Positions 8,672 to 18,440 of a DNA stretch of 64,000 nt are shown here, piece after piece (the first letter of the stretch is position 1; each line of letters starts with the position of its first letter). The notes under the pieces were generated by a model. It did no database searches. It had not been told where the DNA came from and worked only from the letters and a program-made list of their open reading frames with translations. Position numbers and translations under genes: made by a program. Origin of the DNA: Luteibacter sp. 9135 (GTDB taxonomy: Bacteria > Pseudomonadota > Gammaproteobacteria > Xanthomonadales > Rhodanobacteraceae); NCBI RefSeq assembly GCF_000745005.1, contig NZ_JQNB01000001.1, positions 4,333,501-4,397,500 on the forward strand. The letters are read 5' to 3'.

Positions 8672-10018
8672 ATGTCCGCCTTCGACGACCGCGCGCCCCC
8701 CGAGATATTCACGCCCTCCGGCCTGAACCGGCTGGTGCGCGACCTGCTGGAAGACGCCCTGCCCATGGGCGTGTGGATCGAGGGCGAGCTGTCCAACGTC
8801 GCCCGCCCCGCTTCCGGCCATGTCTATTTCACGCTGAAGGACGCCAGCGCCCAGGTGCGCTGTGCGATGTTCCGCACCGCCGCCTCGCGCCTTCGCTTCC
8901 GTCCGACGGACGGCATGCACGTGCTGATGCGGGCCAAGGTCGGGCTGTACGAGGCACGCGGCGAGTTCCAGCTGGTCGCCGACCACATGGAGCCCGCGGG
9001 CGAAGGCGCGTTACAGCGCGAGTTCGAGCAACTCAAGGCACGACTGGGCGCCGAAGGCCTGTTCAATGCGGAGCGCAAGCGCGCCCTGCCGGCGTTCCCG
9101 CGCCGCATCGGCGTCATCACCTCGCCCTCGGGCGCGGCGGTCCGCGACGTGCTCAGTGTGCTGGGCCGGCGCTTTCCGCTCGCCGAAGTGGACGTGCTGC
9201 CCGTGCCCGTGCAGGGCCGCGAGGCCCCGCCCGCGATCGCGGCCATGCTGCGCAAGGCCTCCGCCTGCGGCCGCTACGACGTGGTGCTGGTCACCCGTGG
9301 CGGTGGCTCGCTCGAAGACCTCTGGGCGTTCAACGACGAGGACGTGGCCCGTGCCATCCATGCCAGCGCGGTGCCGGTGGTCTCGGCCGTGGGCCACGAG
9401 GTGGACTTCACCATCGCCGACTTCGTGGCCGACCTGCGCGCGGCCACCCCCTCGGCCGCGGCGGAACTGCTGGTGCCGGACGGCGTCGACCTGCAACACC
9501 GCCTCGATCGCCTGCGCCAGCGCATGACCACCCTGACCACGCGTCGCCTGCAGGCCGCTGCGCAACGGGCGGACCACTGGCAGGCGCGGCTGAACGCACA
9601 ACGCCCGCAGGCGCGCCTGGCGCGCGATGGCCAGCGCCTGGAAGCGCTGCACCGACGGCTGGTCATGACGGCCGGCCAGGCCGGCGCCTTGCGTCGCGCA
9701 CGGCTGGAACGCTTGCAGGCGCGGCTTGCCGCGCAACACCCGCGCCTGCGACTGGCGCCGTCGCAGCGACGCCTCGCCGACCTGCGCCAGCGGCTGGCGG
9801 CGTCCATGGCACGACGCCTGGAACGCCAGCGCGCCCGCCTGACGGAACAGGCGCGCACCCTGCATGCGGTCAGCCCGCTGGCCACGCTGGAACGCGGCTA
9901 CGCCATCGTGTTCGACCAACGCGACGGTATCGTGCGTCGCGCCGGCGATGTCGCCGTGGGTGAGCGGCTGCGCGTGATGCTGGGCGACGGCGAACTGCAC
10001 GTACGCCGCGACGACTGA
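8672..10018 (+). CDS. xseA: Exodeoxyribonuclease VII large subunit
   Basis: A 448-residue XseA, close to the 456 residues of the E. coli protein. With XseB it degrades single-stranded DNA from both ends. An N-terminal OB-fold domain ([25 protein letters not shown], about 30-110) is followed by the catalytic region with [36 protein letters not shown] and [20 protein letters not shown] long Arg/Gln/Leu-rich coiled coil (about 280-400) and the C-terminal LERGYAIV motif close the protein. Initiation at 8672 gives the usual N-terminus, but no Shine-Dalgarno is visible; the heptamer repeat array occupies that position. xseB is not in the window. Confidence 0.95.
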   Translation: MSAFDDRAPPEIFTPSGLNRLVRDLLEDALPMGVWIEGELSNVARPASGHVYFTLKDASAQVRCAMFRTAASRLRFRPTDGMHVLMRAKVGLYEARGEFQLVADHMEPAGEGALQREFEQLKARLGAEGLFNAERKRALPAFPRRIGVITSPSGAAVRDVLSVLGRRFPLAEVDVLPVPVQGREAPPAIAAMLRKASACGRYDVVLVTRGGGSLEDLWAFNDEDVARAIHASAVPVVSAVGHEVDFTIADFVADLRAATPSAAAELLVPDGVDLQHRLDRLRQRMTTLTTRRLQAAAQRADHWQARLNAQRPQARLARDGQRLEALHRRLVMTAGQAGALRRARLERLQARLAAQHPRLRLAPSQRRLADLRQRLAASMARRLERQRARLTEQARTLHAVSPLATLERGYAIVFDQRDGIVRRAGDVAVGERLRVMLGDGELHVRRDD

Positions 10019-10093
10019 ACCCGCCCGGGTCTATACAGCCACTGAACACCGCCGACGGCATCATGGCGGATCGCTCACGACGAGGCCCGCGCC

Positions 10094-11524
10094 ATGCTCG
10101 AGAAGAGCTACCCCTACTACGTGGCCAACAAGGCCCGTAAGACCGGCAAGAAGCTGGATGTTCTGGACAAGTACACCGGCAAGGTCGCGACGCGCGTCGC
10201 CCTGCCCGACGCCGCTGCGCTGGAACAGGCCATCGCGGCGGCCCATGCGGCCACCCGCCCGATGAAACAGTTCAAGCCCTACCAGCGCCAGGCCGTGCTG
10301 GAGCATTGCGTGCGCCGCTTCGGCGAGCGCCGCGACGAACTGGCCTATGCCCTGTGCGTGGAAGCGGGCAAGCCGATCAACGACGCGGCCGGCGAAGTCA
10401 CCCGGCTGATCGAGACGTTCAAGATCGCCGCGGAGGAAGCCGTGCGGATCAACGGCGAGACGATCAACCTGGAGATCTCCGCACGCGCTGCCGGGTACCA
10501 CGGCTACACGCGGCGCGTGCCGCTGGGCGCCGTGTCGTTCATCACGCCGTTCAATTTTCCGCTGAACCTGGTCGCGCACAAGGTCGCGCCGGCCATCGCC
10601 GCCGGCTGCCCGTTCGTATTGAAGCCGTCTGAGCGCACCCCGCTGGGCGCCCTGATCATCGGGCAGATCCTGGCCGAGACCGATCTGCCTAAAGGCGCGT
10701 TCTCGGTGCTGCCACTGGACGGCAAGCATGCCGACCCGCTGGTCACCGACCCGCGCTTCAAGCTGTTGTCCTTCACCGGCGGCCTGATCGGCTGGGACCT
10801 GAAAGCCCGCGCCGGTCAGAAGAAGGTGACGTTGGAACTGGGCGGCAACGCCGCATGCATCGTGGACAGCGACCAGGCCATCCATCTGGATGCGGTGGTC
10901 GAGCGTCTTGTGTTCGGCGCGTTTTACCAATCGGGGCAAAGTTGCATCAGCGTGCAGCGCATCCTCGTCCACGACGACGTGTACGACGCACTGCGCCGCA
11001 AGCTGGTGGCCAGGGTACGCACGCTCAAGGCGGGCGATCCGAAGAAGAAGACCACCTTCCTGGGGCCCATGATCGACGAGGCCGCCGCGGCGCGCCTGGA
11101 AGGCTGGGTGAAGGAAGCCAGGCAAGGCGGCGCACGGGTGCTGTGCGGCGGCGGCCGCAAGGGCGCCATGCTGGAAGCGACGCTGCTGGAGAACGTGCCG
11201 CACGACGCGAAGTTGCAGCGCATGGAGGCGTTCGGCCCGGTCGCATCCATCCAGCGCTTCCTCTCCTTCGACGAGGCGCTGGCCACGGTGAACGACTCGG
11301 ACTTCGGCCTGCAGGCGGGCATCTTCACCAACGACCTGCGCCACGCGATGCGCGCGTGGGACGAACTCGAGCAAGGCGGCGTCATCGTCAACGACGTGCC
11401 CAGTTTCCGCGTGGACAACATGCCGTATGGCGGCGCGAAGTCCTCCGGTATCGGCAGGGAGGGCGTGCGCTACGCCATCGATGACATGAGCGAGACACGA
11501 CTGATGGTCATCCGCGACGTCTGA
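10094..11524 (+). CDS. NAD(P)-dependent aldehyde dehydrogenase
   Basis: A 476-residue enzyme of the aldehyde dehydrogenase superfamily that oxidises an aldehyde to the acid. The cofactor and catalytic motifs are present: VSFITPFNFPLNLVAHK, LKPSERTPL, SFTGGLIGWDLKA, the general-base ELGGNAACIV, and the nucleophilic cysteine in YQSGQSCISVQR. The C-terminal region has FGPVASIQRF and MPYGGAKSSGIGREG. The overall pattern resembles the lactaldehyde/phosphonoacetaldehyde-type branch, but the substrate cannot be fixed from sequence. The alpha/beta hydrolase gene starts 14 bp downstream with its own ribosome binding site, so the two are probably co-transcribed. Confidence 0.88.
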   Translation: MLEKSYPYYVANKARKTGKKLDVLDKYTGKVATRVALPDAAALEQAIAAAHAATRPMKQFKPYQRQAVLEHCVRRFGERRDELAYALCVEAGKPINDAAGEVTRLIETFKIAAEEAVRINGETINLEISARAAGYHGYTRRVPLGAVSFITPFNFPLNLVAHKVAPAIAAGCPFVLKPSERTPLGALIIGQILAETDLPKGAFSVLPLDGKHADPLVTDPRFKLLSFTGGLIGWDLKARAGQKKVTLELGGNAACIVDSDQAIHLDAVVERLVFGAFYQSGQSCISVQRILVHDDVYDALRRKLVARVRTLKAGDPKKKTTFLGPMIDEAAAARLEGWVKEARQGGARVLCGGGRKGAMLEATLLENVPHDAKLQRMEAFGPVASIQRFLSFDEALATVNDSDFGLQAGIFTNDLRHAMRAWDELEQGGVIVNDVPSFRVDNMPYGGAKSSGIGREGVRYAIDDMSETRLMVIRDV

Positions 11525-11537
11525 CGAGGAAACAGGC

Positions 11538-12968
11538 ATGGCTACCCTGGTTTTCGTGCACGGCTGGAGCGTTACCGATACATCCACCTACGGCAGCCTG
11601 CCGCGGGCACTGGCCGACCGCGCGGCGCAAGCGGGCGCGCCATTGCGGATCGTGGACATCCGGCTGTCGGAGTACGTCACCTTCGACGACCGCGTCACCA
11701 TGGAGGATATCGTGCGCGCATTCGATCACGCCCTGCGCGGGTTGCAGCTGGCCGATGGCACGTTCGACTGCATCACCCACTCCACCGGCGGCACGGTGGC
11801 CGTCGCCTGGTTGAACGCACAGCGCGATCGCCCCACCCTCTACGCGCCGATCCGGCTGCGCCATCTGGTGATGCTCGCCTCCGCGCACTTCGGTTCCGCC
11901 CTGGCTGCCCTGGGCAAGGGCGTGGTCGGTCGATTGAAGGCCTGGTTCAATGGCGTCGAGCCGGGACAGCGTATCCTCGACTGGCTGGAGCACGGCAGCC
12001 CCGAGTCGCTGGCGCAGGCGTTGCATGTCATCCATGGTCCGGACTACGCCACGCACGGCACCTATCTCTTCGACCTGATCGGCGATCGCCCGGATCGCAA
12101 GCTCTACGATTACGTCAACTCGTACACCGGCGAGGACGGCTCCGACGGCGTGATCCGCCTGGCGGCGGCCAACCTCAACGCACGGCATGTGGTGCTGACG
12201 CAGGATCGTGCCAGCGCCACGCTATCGATGACGACCGCGAAAGCGCCGCGTACCGCGTTCAAGCTGCTGGCCGGCCTGTCCCACTCCGGCGGCGACCACG
12301 GCATCATGGCCGCCGAACCGCCGTCACTGCTCACCGTCGAGACGATCATGCGCTGCTTCGCCGTGGATTCCCCGGCCGCCTATACGACGCTGTGTGATGC
12401 GTTCGCCGCGGAAAACGCGCGGCGCGACCGTGACAAGGTCGAGGTGGAAACCAAGCTGCTTACCACGCGCACGCACATCCACGATCCGCACAGCCTGCTG
12501 ATCTTCCGGCTGCTGGACGATCGCGGCGAGCCGCTGCCGCAGGCGCACTTCCTGCTGACAGCGGGACCCACCGCGTCGCCCAACGACCTGCCACCGGGCT
12601 TCTCCACCGACCGGCAGGCCAACGCGCGCAGCCCGGCCACGGTCACCCTGTTCCTGAACCACGCGCTCCTGGCCGGCGATGGGCCCGTCGTGGATCCGCG
12701 CGATGCAGGCAAGGTTCTGCGTGAGGCGCAGCCCTCGCATGCGCCTTACGGCGTACGGATCGACCCGGTGGACCCCACGGGGCTGATCGGCCATGTGGTC
12801 GCCTCCACCCTGCCGCGTGACGACCTGCTCGCGGTGCTGGGCGCGCATGAGACCACGATTCTCGACGTGGTGTTGTCCCGCCGCGTGGCCGAGGGTGTGT
12901 TTCGTTTCACCACCGACCTGACACCGGCAAATTTCCGCACGCCGGTCGCGGGCGCGGATCTTCCCTGA
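11538..12968 (+). CDS. Putative alpha/beta-hydrolase (lipase/esterase-like) with an uncharacterised C-terminal domain
   Basis: A 476-residue protein with no signal peptide. The N-terminal half looks like an alpha/beta hydrolase: the first strand with an oxyanion-type turn, LVFVHGWSV (residues 4-12), and a nucleophile elbow DCITHSTGGTVAVAW (about 75-89). The serine sits in H-S-T-G-G rather than the standard G-x-S-x-G, as in LCAT/PGAP1-like lipases. GGDHGIMA (about residues 254-261) may hold the catalytic His. Residues about 290-476 match nothing I recognise and are rich in beta-strand-like stretches. GAGGAA precedes the ATG. It lies between an aldehyde dehydrogenase (14 bp upstream) and the first RHS gene (215 bp downstream); an effector-phospholipase role is only a speculation from that proximity. 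Confidence 0.65.
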   Translation: MATLVFVHGWSVTDTSTYGSLPRALADRAAQAGAPLRIVDIRLSEYVTFDDRVTMEDIVRAFDHALRGLQLADGTFDCITHSTGGTVAVAWLNAQRDRPTLYAPIRLRHLVMLASAHFGSALAALGKGVVGRLKAWFNGVEPGQRILDWLEHGSPESLAQALHVIHGPDYATHGTYLFDLIGDRPDRKLYDYVNSYTGEDGSDGVIRLAAANLNARHVVLTQDRASATLSMTTAKAPRTAFKLLAGLSHSGGDHGIMAAEPPSLLTVETIMRCFAVDSPAAYTTLCDAFAAENARRDRDKVEVETKLLTTRTHIHDPHSLLIFRLLDDRGEPLPQAHFLLTAGPTASPNDLPPGFSTDRQANARSPATVTLFLNHALLAGDGPVVDPRDAGKVLREAQPSHAPYGVRIDPVDPTGLIGHVVASTLPRDDLLAVLGAHETTILDVVLSRRVAEGVFRFTTDLTPANFRTPVAGADLP

Positions 12969-13012
12969 GAGACGCGAACGAGCGAAGGGGCGCCCTGTGG
13001 CGAAGACGCTGC

Positions 13013-13183
13013 TCCTACGACTTCCGGCCTACTGGACGTGAGATGAGCTTCGTACTATCACGGAACGGAGAGCAACGCAGGCCATGGCGGCCAAGGAAGC
13101 ACGCCATGACATGGAAAGTCAGCTGATCGCCGACAAGCGCGGCGCAGTCGCACTACGCATGGACAGCACAAGGAATCTCACCC
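13013..13183 (+). promoter_or_regulatory. Leader of RHS gene 1, partly homologous to the leader of the RHS2 operon
   Basis: This non-coding stretch shares TCCTACGACTTCCGGCC (13013-13029) with CCCTACAACTTCCGGCC at 19977-19993. It also shares a segment around CGGCCAAGGAAGCACGCCAT (13088-13107) with the ribosome binding site and start of the secreted-protein gene at 20071. The order and rough spacing are the same in both loci. In locus 1 the similarity stops after about 120 bp and the RHS start follows at once. The accessory genes of locus 2 therefore appear deleted here, leaving a remnant leader. No promoter hexamers were assigned. Confidence 0.5.
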
Positions 13184-16100
13184 GTGACGGACCAACCCCA
13201 GCGTGACTCCGCGCTCCTCGCGAAGGACGATTTTTACTCCAACGCGTTCGGCTTCTACAGTCACATCAGCGGCGCCGTCGATCCGCGCACAGGTATGTAT
13301 TCGGCGACGATCGACCTGCCCACCGGTAAAGGCAACCGGCTGCGCGGCCCTCACCTTGAATTCCGCCTGAGCTACAGCGCGTTGAACCCCAACGACGACG
13401 GTTTCGGCGTGGGCTGGCGCCTCGGCCTGACCGAGCTGAATCGCATTAACAACATGCTCACCCTGGGCGACGGCGACAGCCACCGCATCGAGTGGTCTTT
13501 CACCGACACCCCCGCAACCTTCCCCGATCGGAAGCTGGAGAGCTTCCGGCTCGTCCCGGGCGCCGGCAACCTCACCGCGGTGCTCACCCACGCGACCGGC
13601 GTGATCGAGTACCTGGAACCGACGCCAGCGAACCCTTATGTCATGCGCCCCGTGCGCATCGTCATCCCGAGCGGCGACGCCATCCACCTTACCTGGGAAC
13701 TTGGGCCCCACGGTGGGGCGGTGCTGACCCGCGTCACCGACGATGAGGGCGTCGAGATTTTGCGCCTGGCCTATCCCAAACTTGACGAGATACAGCTGCG
13801 CATTTCAACAGGATTCACCGGTCCCGTGGACATGAACTTCGAGCGCCTCGGCGATGATCTCGTGCGCATACGCATCCCGGCGATCATGGAGCTCAACGCC
13901 GGGACCACGGCAGAGGAAGACGAACCCGTCTGGGTGTTCGGCTACCGCAATACCCTGGACGCACCGTACCTGCGGATGCTCACCTCGATCGTGTCGCCGG
14001 ATGGCATCCAGGAGCAGGTCGACTACGCCGAGCTTGCCCTCGAGTTGCCGCGAGGCGCGCCGCGGCGCTACATGCCAGCCGTTGCGGAGCGCCGCCGCAC
14101 GCTCGTCGCAGCACCGGTGCGGCCACGCCAGCACGGTCCGCGCGCCGTGCGCTCGCGCTTCGTCCAGACCAGCAGCTACACCTATGGCAACCACGGCTAC
14201 AACAATTTCTATGGCTTCCCGCTCGTGCCCGACTGGCAAAGCCGCGACGACCAGCTCATGCAGCACGGCAACGCCGACGGCTTCCTCTACGGCTCGACCG
14301 AAACCCAGCGCGATGAGGACGATAGCGTGCTATGCACCATCCATCGCGACTACAACCATTTCCATCTGCTGACCGCCGAAACCACCCGGCGCGGGCACGT
14401 GGTCCAGACGATCGCCACCACCTATGGCGAAGTGAGGGGCAGACCGTTTCGCGATCAGCCGACCAGCTTCCAGCTGCCGCACACGATCGACACGACCCTC
14501 TACGACGACCGCAATGACACCATCCGACAGGTCATCGTCGCCCAGACTACCTACGACGACTACGGCAATGTTCTGAGCCGATGCGACGGCGCCTCCGGCG
14601 TCACCGAGCGCTCGGCGTACTACCCGCTCGACGGTGAGCCAGGGGCGTGTCCGCCCGATCCATTCCAACTCACGCGCCGGCTCAAGCAACAGACCGTCGA
14701 AGCGGGTCCGGGCGGCGGCCCCACGCTCAGCACCTATTACCGTTACTGCGACGTACCACTGCGCCAACGCGCCGGAGAAGCGGACGGCGTCTACGTTCAG
14801 GCCTGCGGCGAATGGACCACGCTCGACGATACCGGGGAAATACTGACCGAAAGCCAGCAGGGCTTCATCCTCGACCAGGGCGACCAGCATGGCGCCATTG
14901 CCTGGGAGACCCGCACTCAGGACGGCCTGACCGAGCGCCGGGATTTTTCCTATCGCGCCGAGGCTCCCGATACGCTGACTACCCGCACCGTGAACACTAC
15001 GCACGACGGCCTGATCACCGCCGAGGAGGAAACGCTGACGCTGGTGGGTGGCCTGACCAGGCAGACCCAGGACGCCTTAGGCAACAATGTCCGGTTTACC
15101 TACGACTCGCTCACTCGTCCTGAAAAACAAACACGTTTTCGTAGTCGCGACGAAGAAATCGTCGTCGGCCGCTCCAAATATTTCGTGACCAATAAAGAGC
15201 GGTGGATAGGTCGTTCCGGCATTACCGGCTTGCTGCACCGCGCATGGCTGGACGAGCAAGGTCGCTTGATCGAGCAGGAAGAGCCCCTGCCCGATGGCGG
15301 TGCGATGACGGTACGGGAGGTGGTCTACAACGCCTTCGGCGAAACGATCGAAGACATCGCTTTCGACCGTCTGGCGCCCGACAGAACGCTCGCCCTGGTC
15401 TCCCGCTTCACCTATGACGACTGGGGTCAATGCAACGACATCACCTTGCCCGACGGCAGCCATATCCGCAGCGAAACCGCACTGATCGAACGTTCAGGGG
15501 AGGTACTTAGCCGCACCACGACCTGGCGGGAAGCGGACGGTCAGCGTGTGGGCGGCTGGCAGTCCACCGATACCGATGCGGCTGGCAGGCAGCGATGTGC
15601 GGAAACTGGCGTATGGGATGCGGAGGGAAACCGCCTTCCTACGGCGACGGCGGCCTGGCGCTACGACGGGCTCGGCCGCTGCGTCGAGACGATCGATGCG
15701 ATGAACCTCGTCACGCTGCAGACCTGGGATCACTTCGGTCGTCTGATCCGGACCACACTTCCGGACGCAACAGGCATCGTTCGCCGCTATGCACCGGGCG
15801 GCGGCGAGTCGGTTGCCAGCATCGAGGTCACGCCGCCGGGCGAGGAAGCGGGCACGGTCATAGGTACCCGGCGGCATGACGGCCTGGGCCGGATGACCGA
15901 AGAAGCGGCCGGCAGCCTTGTCACGCAGCTGTTTTACAAGCCGGGGCAGATCCGTGCGACCACCGAGCGGCACCCCGGCGGGGGGATGATCGAGCGAACC
16001 TACGATCCATGGCTTGACGAAGCACTTCTCAGCGAGGTGCTGTTGGGAAGCCCGCCGGTCATGCTGAAGCAGGCGACTTACGATCCCAAGCTTGGCACAC

Positions 16101-18412
16101 CGATTTCCTTCAGTTCCGACAGTGCCGCGATGGCCATGCGCACGGACTACCTGGGCCGCATAACGGAGCAGCAGGTGACCGTGGGCGCCGCGCCGTCCCG
16201 CTCCACGAAGGCCGAGGTTTCACCGGGCGGTATCGAGCTAAACAAGACCGGTGCAGACGGTATGCGGCAGGTCTTCGATTGCGACGATCAAGGGAGGCTC
16301 ATCGGCACAAAGCATTGTGCGCCCGACGGCGAGGTCCTGCTGGATATCGCATTCGTTTACGACGCCCTGTCCCGCTCCGTCTCGCGGACGGCACGCGATG
16401 TCAGCGGTTCGGTCGCCGAAGCGGTGTCCTACGACGAACTCGGCCGTCTGGCCAGCACCACCTGGACCTACGACGCGGGCGGTACAGCCGGACGACGCAA
16501 GCTGGTATTCGCATGGCGCGAAGACAACAAGCTGGTCGGCAAGCGTTGGTATGGCGACGACGATCGATGGCTTCGCGACGAGGCCATGGACTACGACAAG
16601 CGTGGTCGGCTCATAGATCACCAGATCCTTGCTCACACGACGGACGAGTTTCCCATCGACGATGCCGGAAAGGCCTACCGCCAGCAGTGCTTCGTCTATG
16701 ACTGTCTCGACAATCTGCTGAGCGTGACGACGACACTGTGCGATGGGCAGGTCAACGTCACGACCTACGAGTACGACGACATCGACCGCGACCGACTGAC
16801 CGGCGTGAGCAGCACCTTGCCTGGGTACCCCGGCTACGGGGTCAAACTTGCGCTGCGCTACGACGGAAACGGCAACGTGGTCGATGACGGAGAAGGACGC
16901 GCACTTGCCTGGGATGCCGCCGGTCGCCTGACCTCGATGCGCTTGCCGGATGGTAAGGTCATCGAGTATGGCTACGGTCCCGACGGGCGCATCGCGCAGC
17001 TGCGTCGGAGCGACCGTACCCACTTCCGTTACTACGACGACGGACAACTGTATGGCGAGTTTTCCGATGACGAGCAGCGACGTTATTTCCGCGCGAGCGG
17101 AACCGTTGTCGCCGAGAGCCGCCTCGCCCCGGCCATCCGCGCGATGTGGCTGCTTGGTAGCGACCCGCAGGGCTCGGTGATCGTCGAGGCAGGCGAGCAC
17201 GTGACCTTTCGCACGTATGGGGCTTACGGAGGTCGGGACACGGCCACTGGCGGCGCACGTACGGGCTTCGCCGGTGAAGTCGGCGAGGAGGACACCGGCT
17301 GGTACCTGCTGGGTAGCCGGCTGTACTCACCGACGCTTCGCCGTTTCCTCAGTCCCGACGGCGCCAGTCCATTCGACGCAGGTGGGCTGAACCGCTATGC
17401 CTACTGCGCCGGCGACCCGATCAATCGTGTCGATCCCAGCGGCGGCGCCTGGTGGGACTGGATCGGCGTGGCCGTGGGTGTGATCGCCGCCGCCGTCGCC
17501 GTCGCCGCGACGGGCGGCACCCTGCTGGGCGTCGTTGCGGCCGCTGCCGCAGGCAGCATCACGGCCGCCGTTTCCACGCCAACCATGGCGGCCATGGCAG
17601 CGTCTGTCGTACTCGAAATAACCTCCGTCGCCGTGGAGATCGGTTCGGCAGCGGCCGCGGAAGTCGGCGACGAGGGTACCGCTGGTATCCTCGGCTGGCT
17701 GGCGCTGGGAACAGGGTTGGCCGCTGGGGCCCTGTCCGCCGCACCCTCCGCGGCGTCAAGGGCTTCCCGCTTCATCGGAAACGGGCCCGTCGTGGCACAG
17801 AAACGAGCGATCGGTTCCCTACCGCCGTTACCCGGCCTGAGCAAGCAAGGGGCGGGCTACAGCAGGCGGACGTATAAGTACGCCGGAGGGAGACAAGTCA
17901 AATCCTATACCGTGTCCAGGCGGGCAGCCGGCAACGAGATCAGACTTCACTACGATGATAAAAAGAAACAGTTCATCGACGAGCTCAAGCCAGTTTGGTC
18001 GAGGATCCCTAACGGAGCCGGAGGTTATGTGTACGCTCCCCACACCAGCATCCGCGGACCCGATGTCAGCGAACTCTTGAAGGAAATTCCGCGAAATGAC
18101 GGAAAAAACGTCATTATTCTCACGGGTGTGCACGGGAACGAGGCGGGATTCAACTGGTTTTTTGGCAGAAGAGTTCTCTCCGACAGCGCGTTATACCGTG
18201 ACGACACGCATAGGCTCACGAACTATTCGCTCAGGTCAGGGAGAAACCAGGCAGATATACAAATCACCGATATCGGATGGAAGAGTAGCCAGGAAATAAG
18301 GGATCTGTGGAATACCGATGCCCACGTCGTGTACGCGACATGCTTCGGCGCAGCAGATGCAAAACTCATGAAGGCATTCGGTATCGACCGCGTCAAAGTT
18401 TTCGACCTGTGA
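13184..18412 (+). CDS. Giant RHS/YD-repeat protein 1 with C-terminal GVHG/CFGAAD domain
   Basis: A 1742-residue RHS-type protein. The GTG start at 13184 (AAGGA upstream) gives the same 14-residue lead before KDDFYSxAFGFYS as the paralogue at 22867. The N-terminus (GAVDPRTGMYSATIDLPTGKG) begins the shell. YD repeats such as YDGLGRCVETIDAM, YDELGRLASTTWTY and YDGNGNVVDDGEGR fill about 450-1330. The RHS core ends in RRFLSPDGAS...GGLNRYAYCAGDPINRVDPSG (about 1385-1420). Next come a hydrophobic Ala/Val/Gly segment (about 1421-1525) and a variable C-terminal domain of about 210 residues with H1650 in LTGVHGNEAG and C1720 in VVYATCFGAAD. No signal peptide, PAAR or VgrG is seen. RHS shells typically encapsulate a toxic C-terminus; toxicity here is inference. 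No same-strand immunity gene follows. Confidence 0.88.
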   Translation: MTDQPQRDSALLAKDDFYSNAFGFYSHISGAVDPRTGMYSATIDLPTGKGNRLRGPHLEFRLSYSALNPNDDGFGVGWRLGLTELNRINNMLTLGDGDSHRIEWSFTDTPATFPDRKLESFRLVPGAGNLTAVLTHATGVIEYLEPTPANPYVMRPVRIVIPSGDAIHLTWELGPHGGAVLTRVTDDEGVEILRLAYPKLDEIQLRISTGFTGPVDMNFERLGDDLVRIRIPAIMELNAGTTAEEDEPVWVFGYRNTLDAPYLRMLTSIVSPDGIQEQVDYAELALELPRGAPRRYMPAVAERRRTLVAAPVRPRQHGPRAVRSRFVQTSSYTYGNHGYNNFYGFPLVPDWQSRDDQLMQHGNADGFLYGSTETQRDEDDSVLCTIHRDYNHFHLLTAETTRRGHVVQTIATTYGEVRGRPFRDQPTSFQLPHTIDTTLYDDRNDTIRQVIVAQTTYDDYGNVLSRCDGASGVTERSAYYPLDGEPGACPPDPFQLTRRLKQQTVEAGPGGGPTLSTYYRYCDVPLRQRAGEADGVYVQACGEWTTLDDTGEILTESQQGFILDQGDQHGAIAWETRTQDGLTERRDFSYRAEAPDTLTTRTVNTTHDGLITAEEETLTLVGGLTRQTQDALGNNVRFTYDSLTRPEKQTRFRSRDEEIVVGRSKYFVTNKERWIGRSGITGLLHRAWLDEQGRLIEQEEPLPDGGAMTVREVVYNAFGETIEDIAFDRLAPDRTLALVSRFTYDDWGQCNDITLPDGSHIRSETALIERSGEVLSRTTTWREADGQRVGGWQSTDTDAAGRQRCAETGVWDAEGNRLPTATAAWRYDGLGRCVETIDAMNLVTLQTWDHFGRLIRTTLPDATGIVRRYAPGGGESVASIEVTPPGEEAGTVIGTRRHDGLGRMTEEAAGSLVTQLFYKPGQIRATTERHPGGGMIERTYDPWLDEALLSEVLLGSPPVMLKQATYDPKLGTPISFSSDSAAMAMRTDYLGRITEQQVTVGAAPSRSTKAEVSPGGIELNKTGADGMRQVFDCDDQGRLIGTKHCAPDGEVLLDIAFVYDALSRSVSRTARDVSGSVAEAVSYDELGRLASTTWTYDAGGTAGRRKLVFAWREDNKLVGKRWYGDDDRWLRDEAMDYDKRGRLIDHQILAHTTDEFPIDDAGKAYRQQCFVYDCLDNLLSVTTTLCDGQVNVTTYEYDDIDRDRLTGVSSTLPGYPGYGVKLALRYDGNGNVVDDGEGRALAWDAAGRLTSMRLPDGKVIEYGYGPDGRIAQLRRSDRTHFRYYDDGQLYGEFSDDEQRRYFRASGTVVAESRLAPAIRAMWLLGSDPQGSVIVEAGEHVTFRTYGAYGGRDTATGGARTGFAGEVGEEDTGWYLLGSRLYSPTLRRFLSPDGASPFDAGGLNRYAYCAGDPINRVDPSGGAWWDWIGVAVGVIAAAVAVAATGGTLLGVVAAAAAGSITAAVSTPTMAAMAASVVLEITSVAVEIGSAAAAEVGDEGTAGILGWLALGTGLAAGALSAAPSAASRASRFIGNGPVVAQKRAIGSLPPLPGLSKQGAGYSRRTYKYAGGRQVKSYTVSRRAAGNEIRLHYDDKKKQFIDELKPVWSRIPNGAGGYVYAPHTSIRGPDVSELLKEIPRNDGKNVIILTGVHGNEAGFNWFFGRRVLSDSALYRDDTHRLTNYSLRSGRNQADIQITDIGWKSSQEIRDLWNTDAHVVYATCFGAADAKLMKAFGIDRVKVFDL

Positions 18413-18440
18413 GTGACGCGCGTTTACCTCTCTTAGATCG

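Noticed and set aside
13084..13206. A 40-codon frame (MAAKEARHDM...) just before RHS gene 1
   Set aside because: It overlaps the RHS start and resembles the non-coding leader and start region of locus 2, so a remnant is more likely than a functional small protein.
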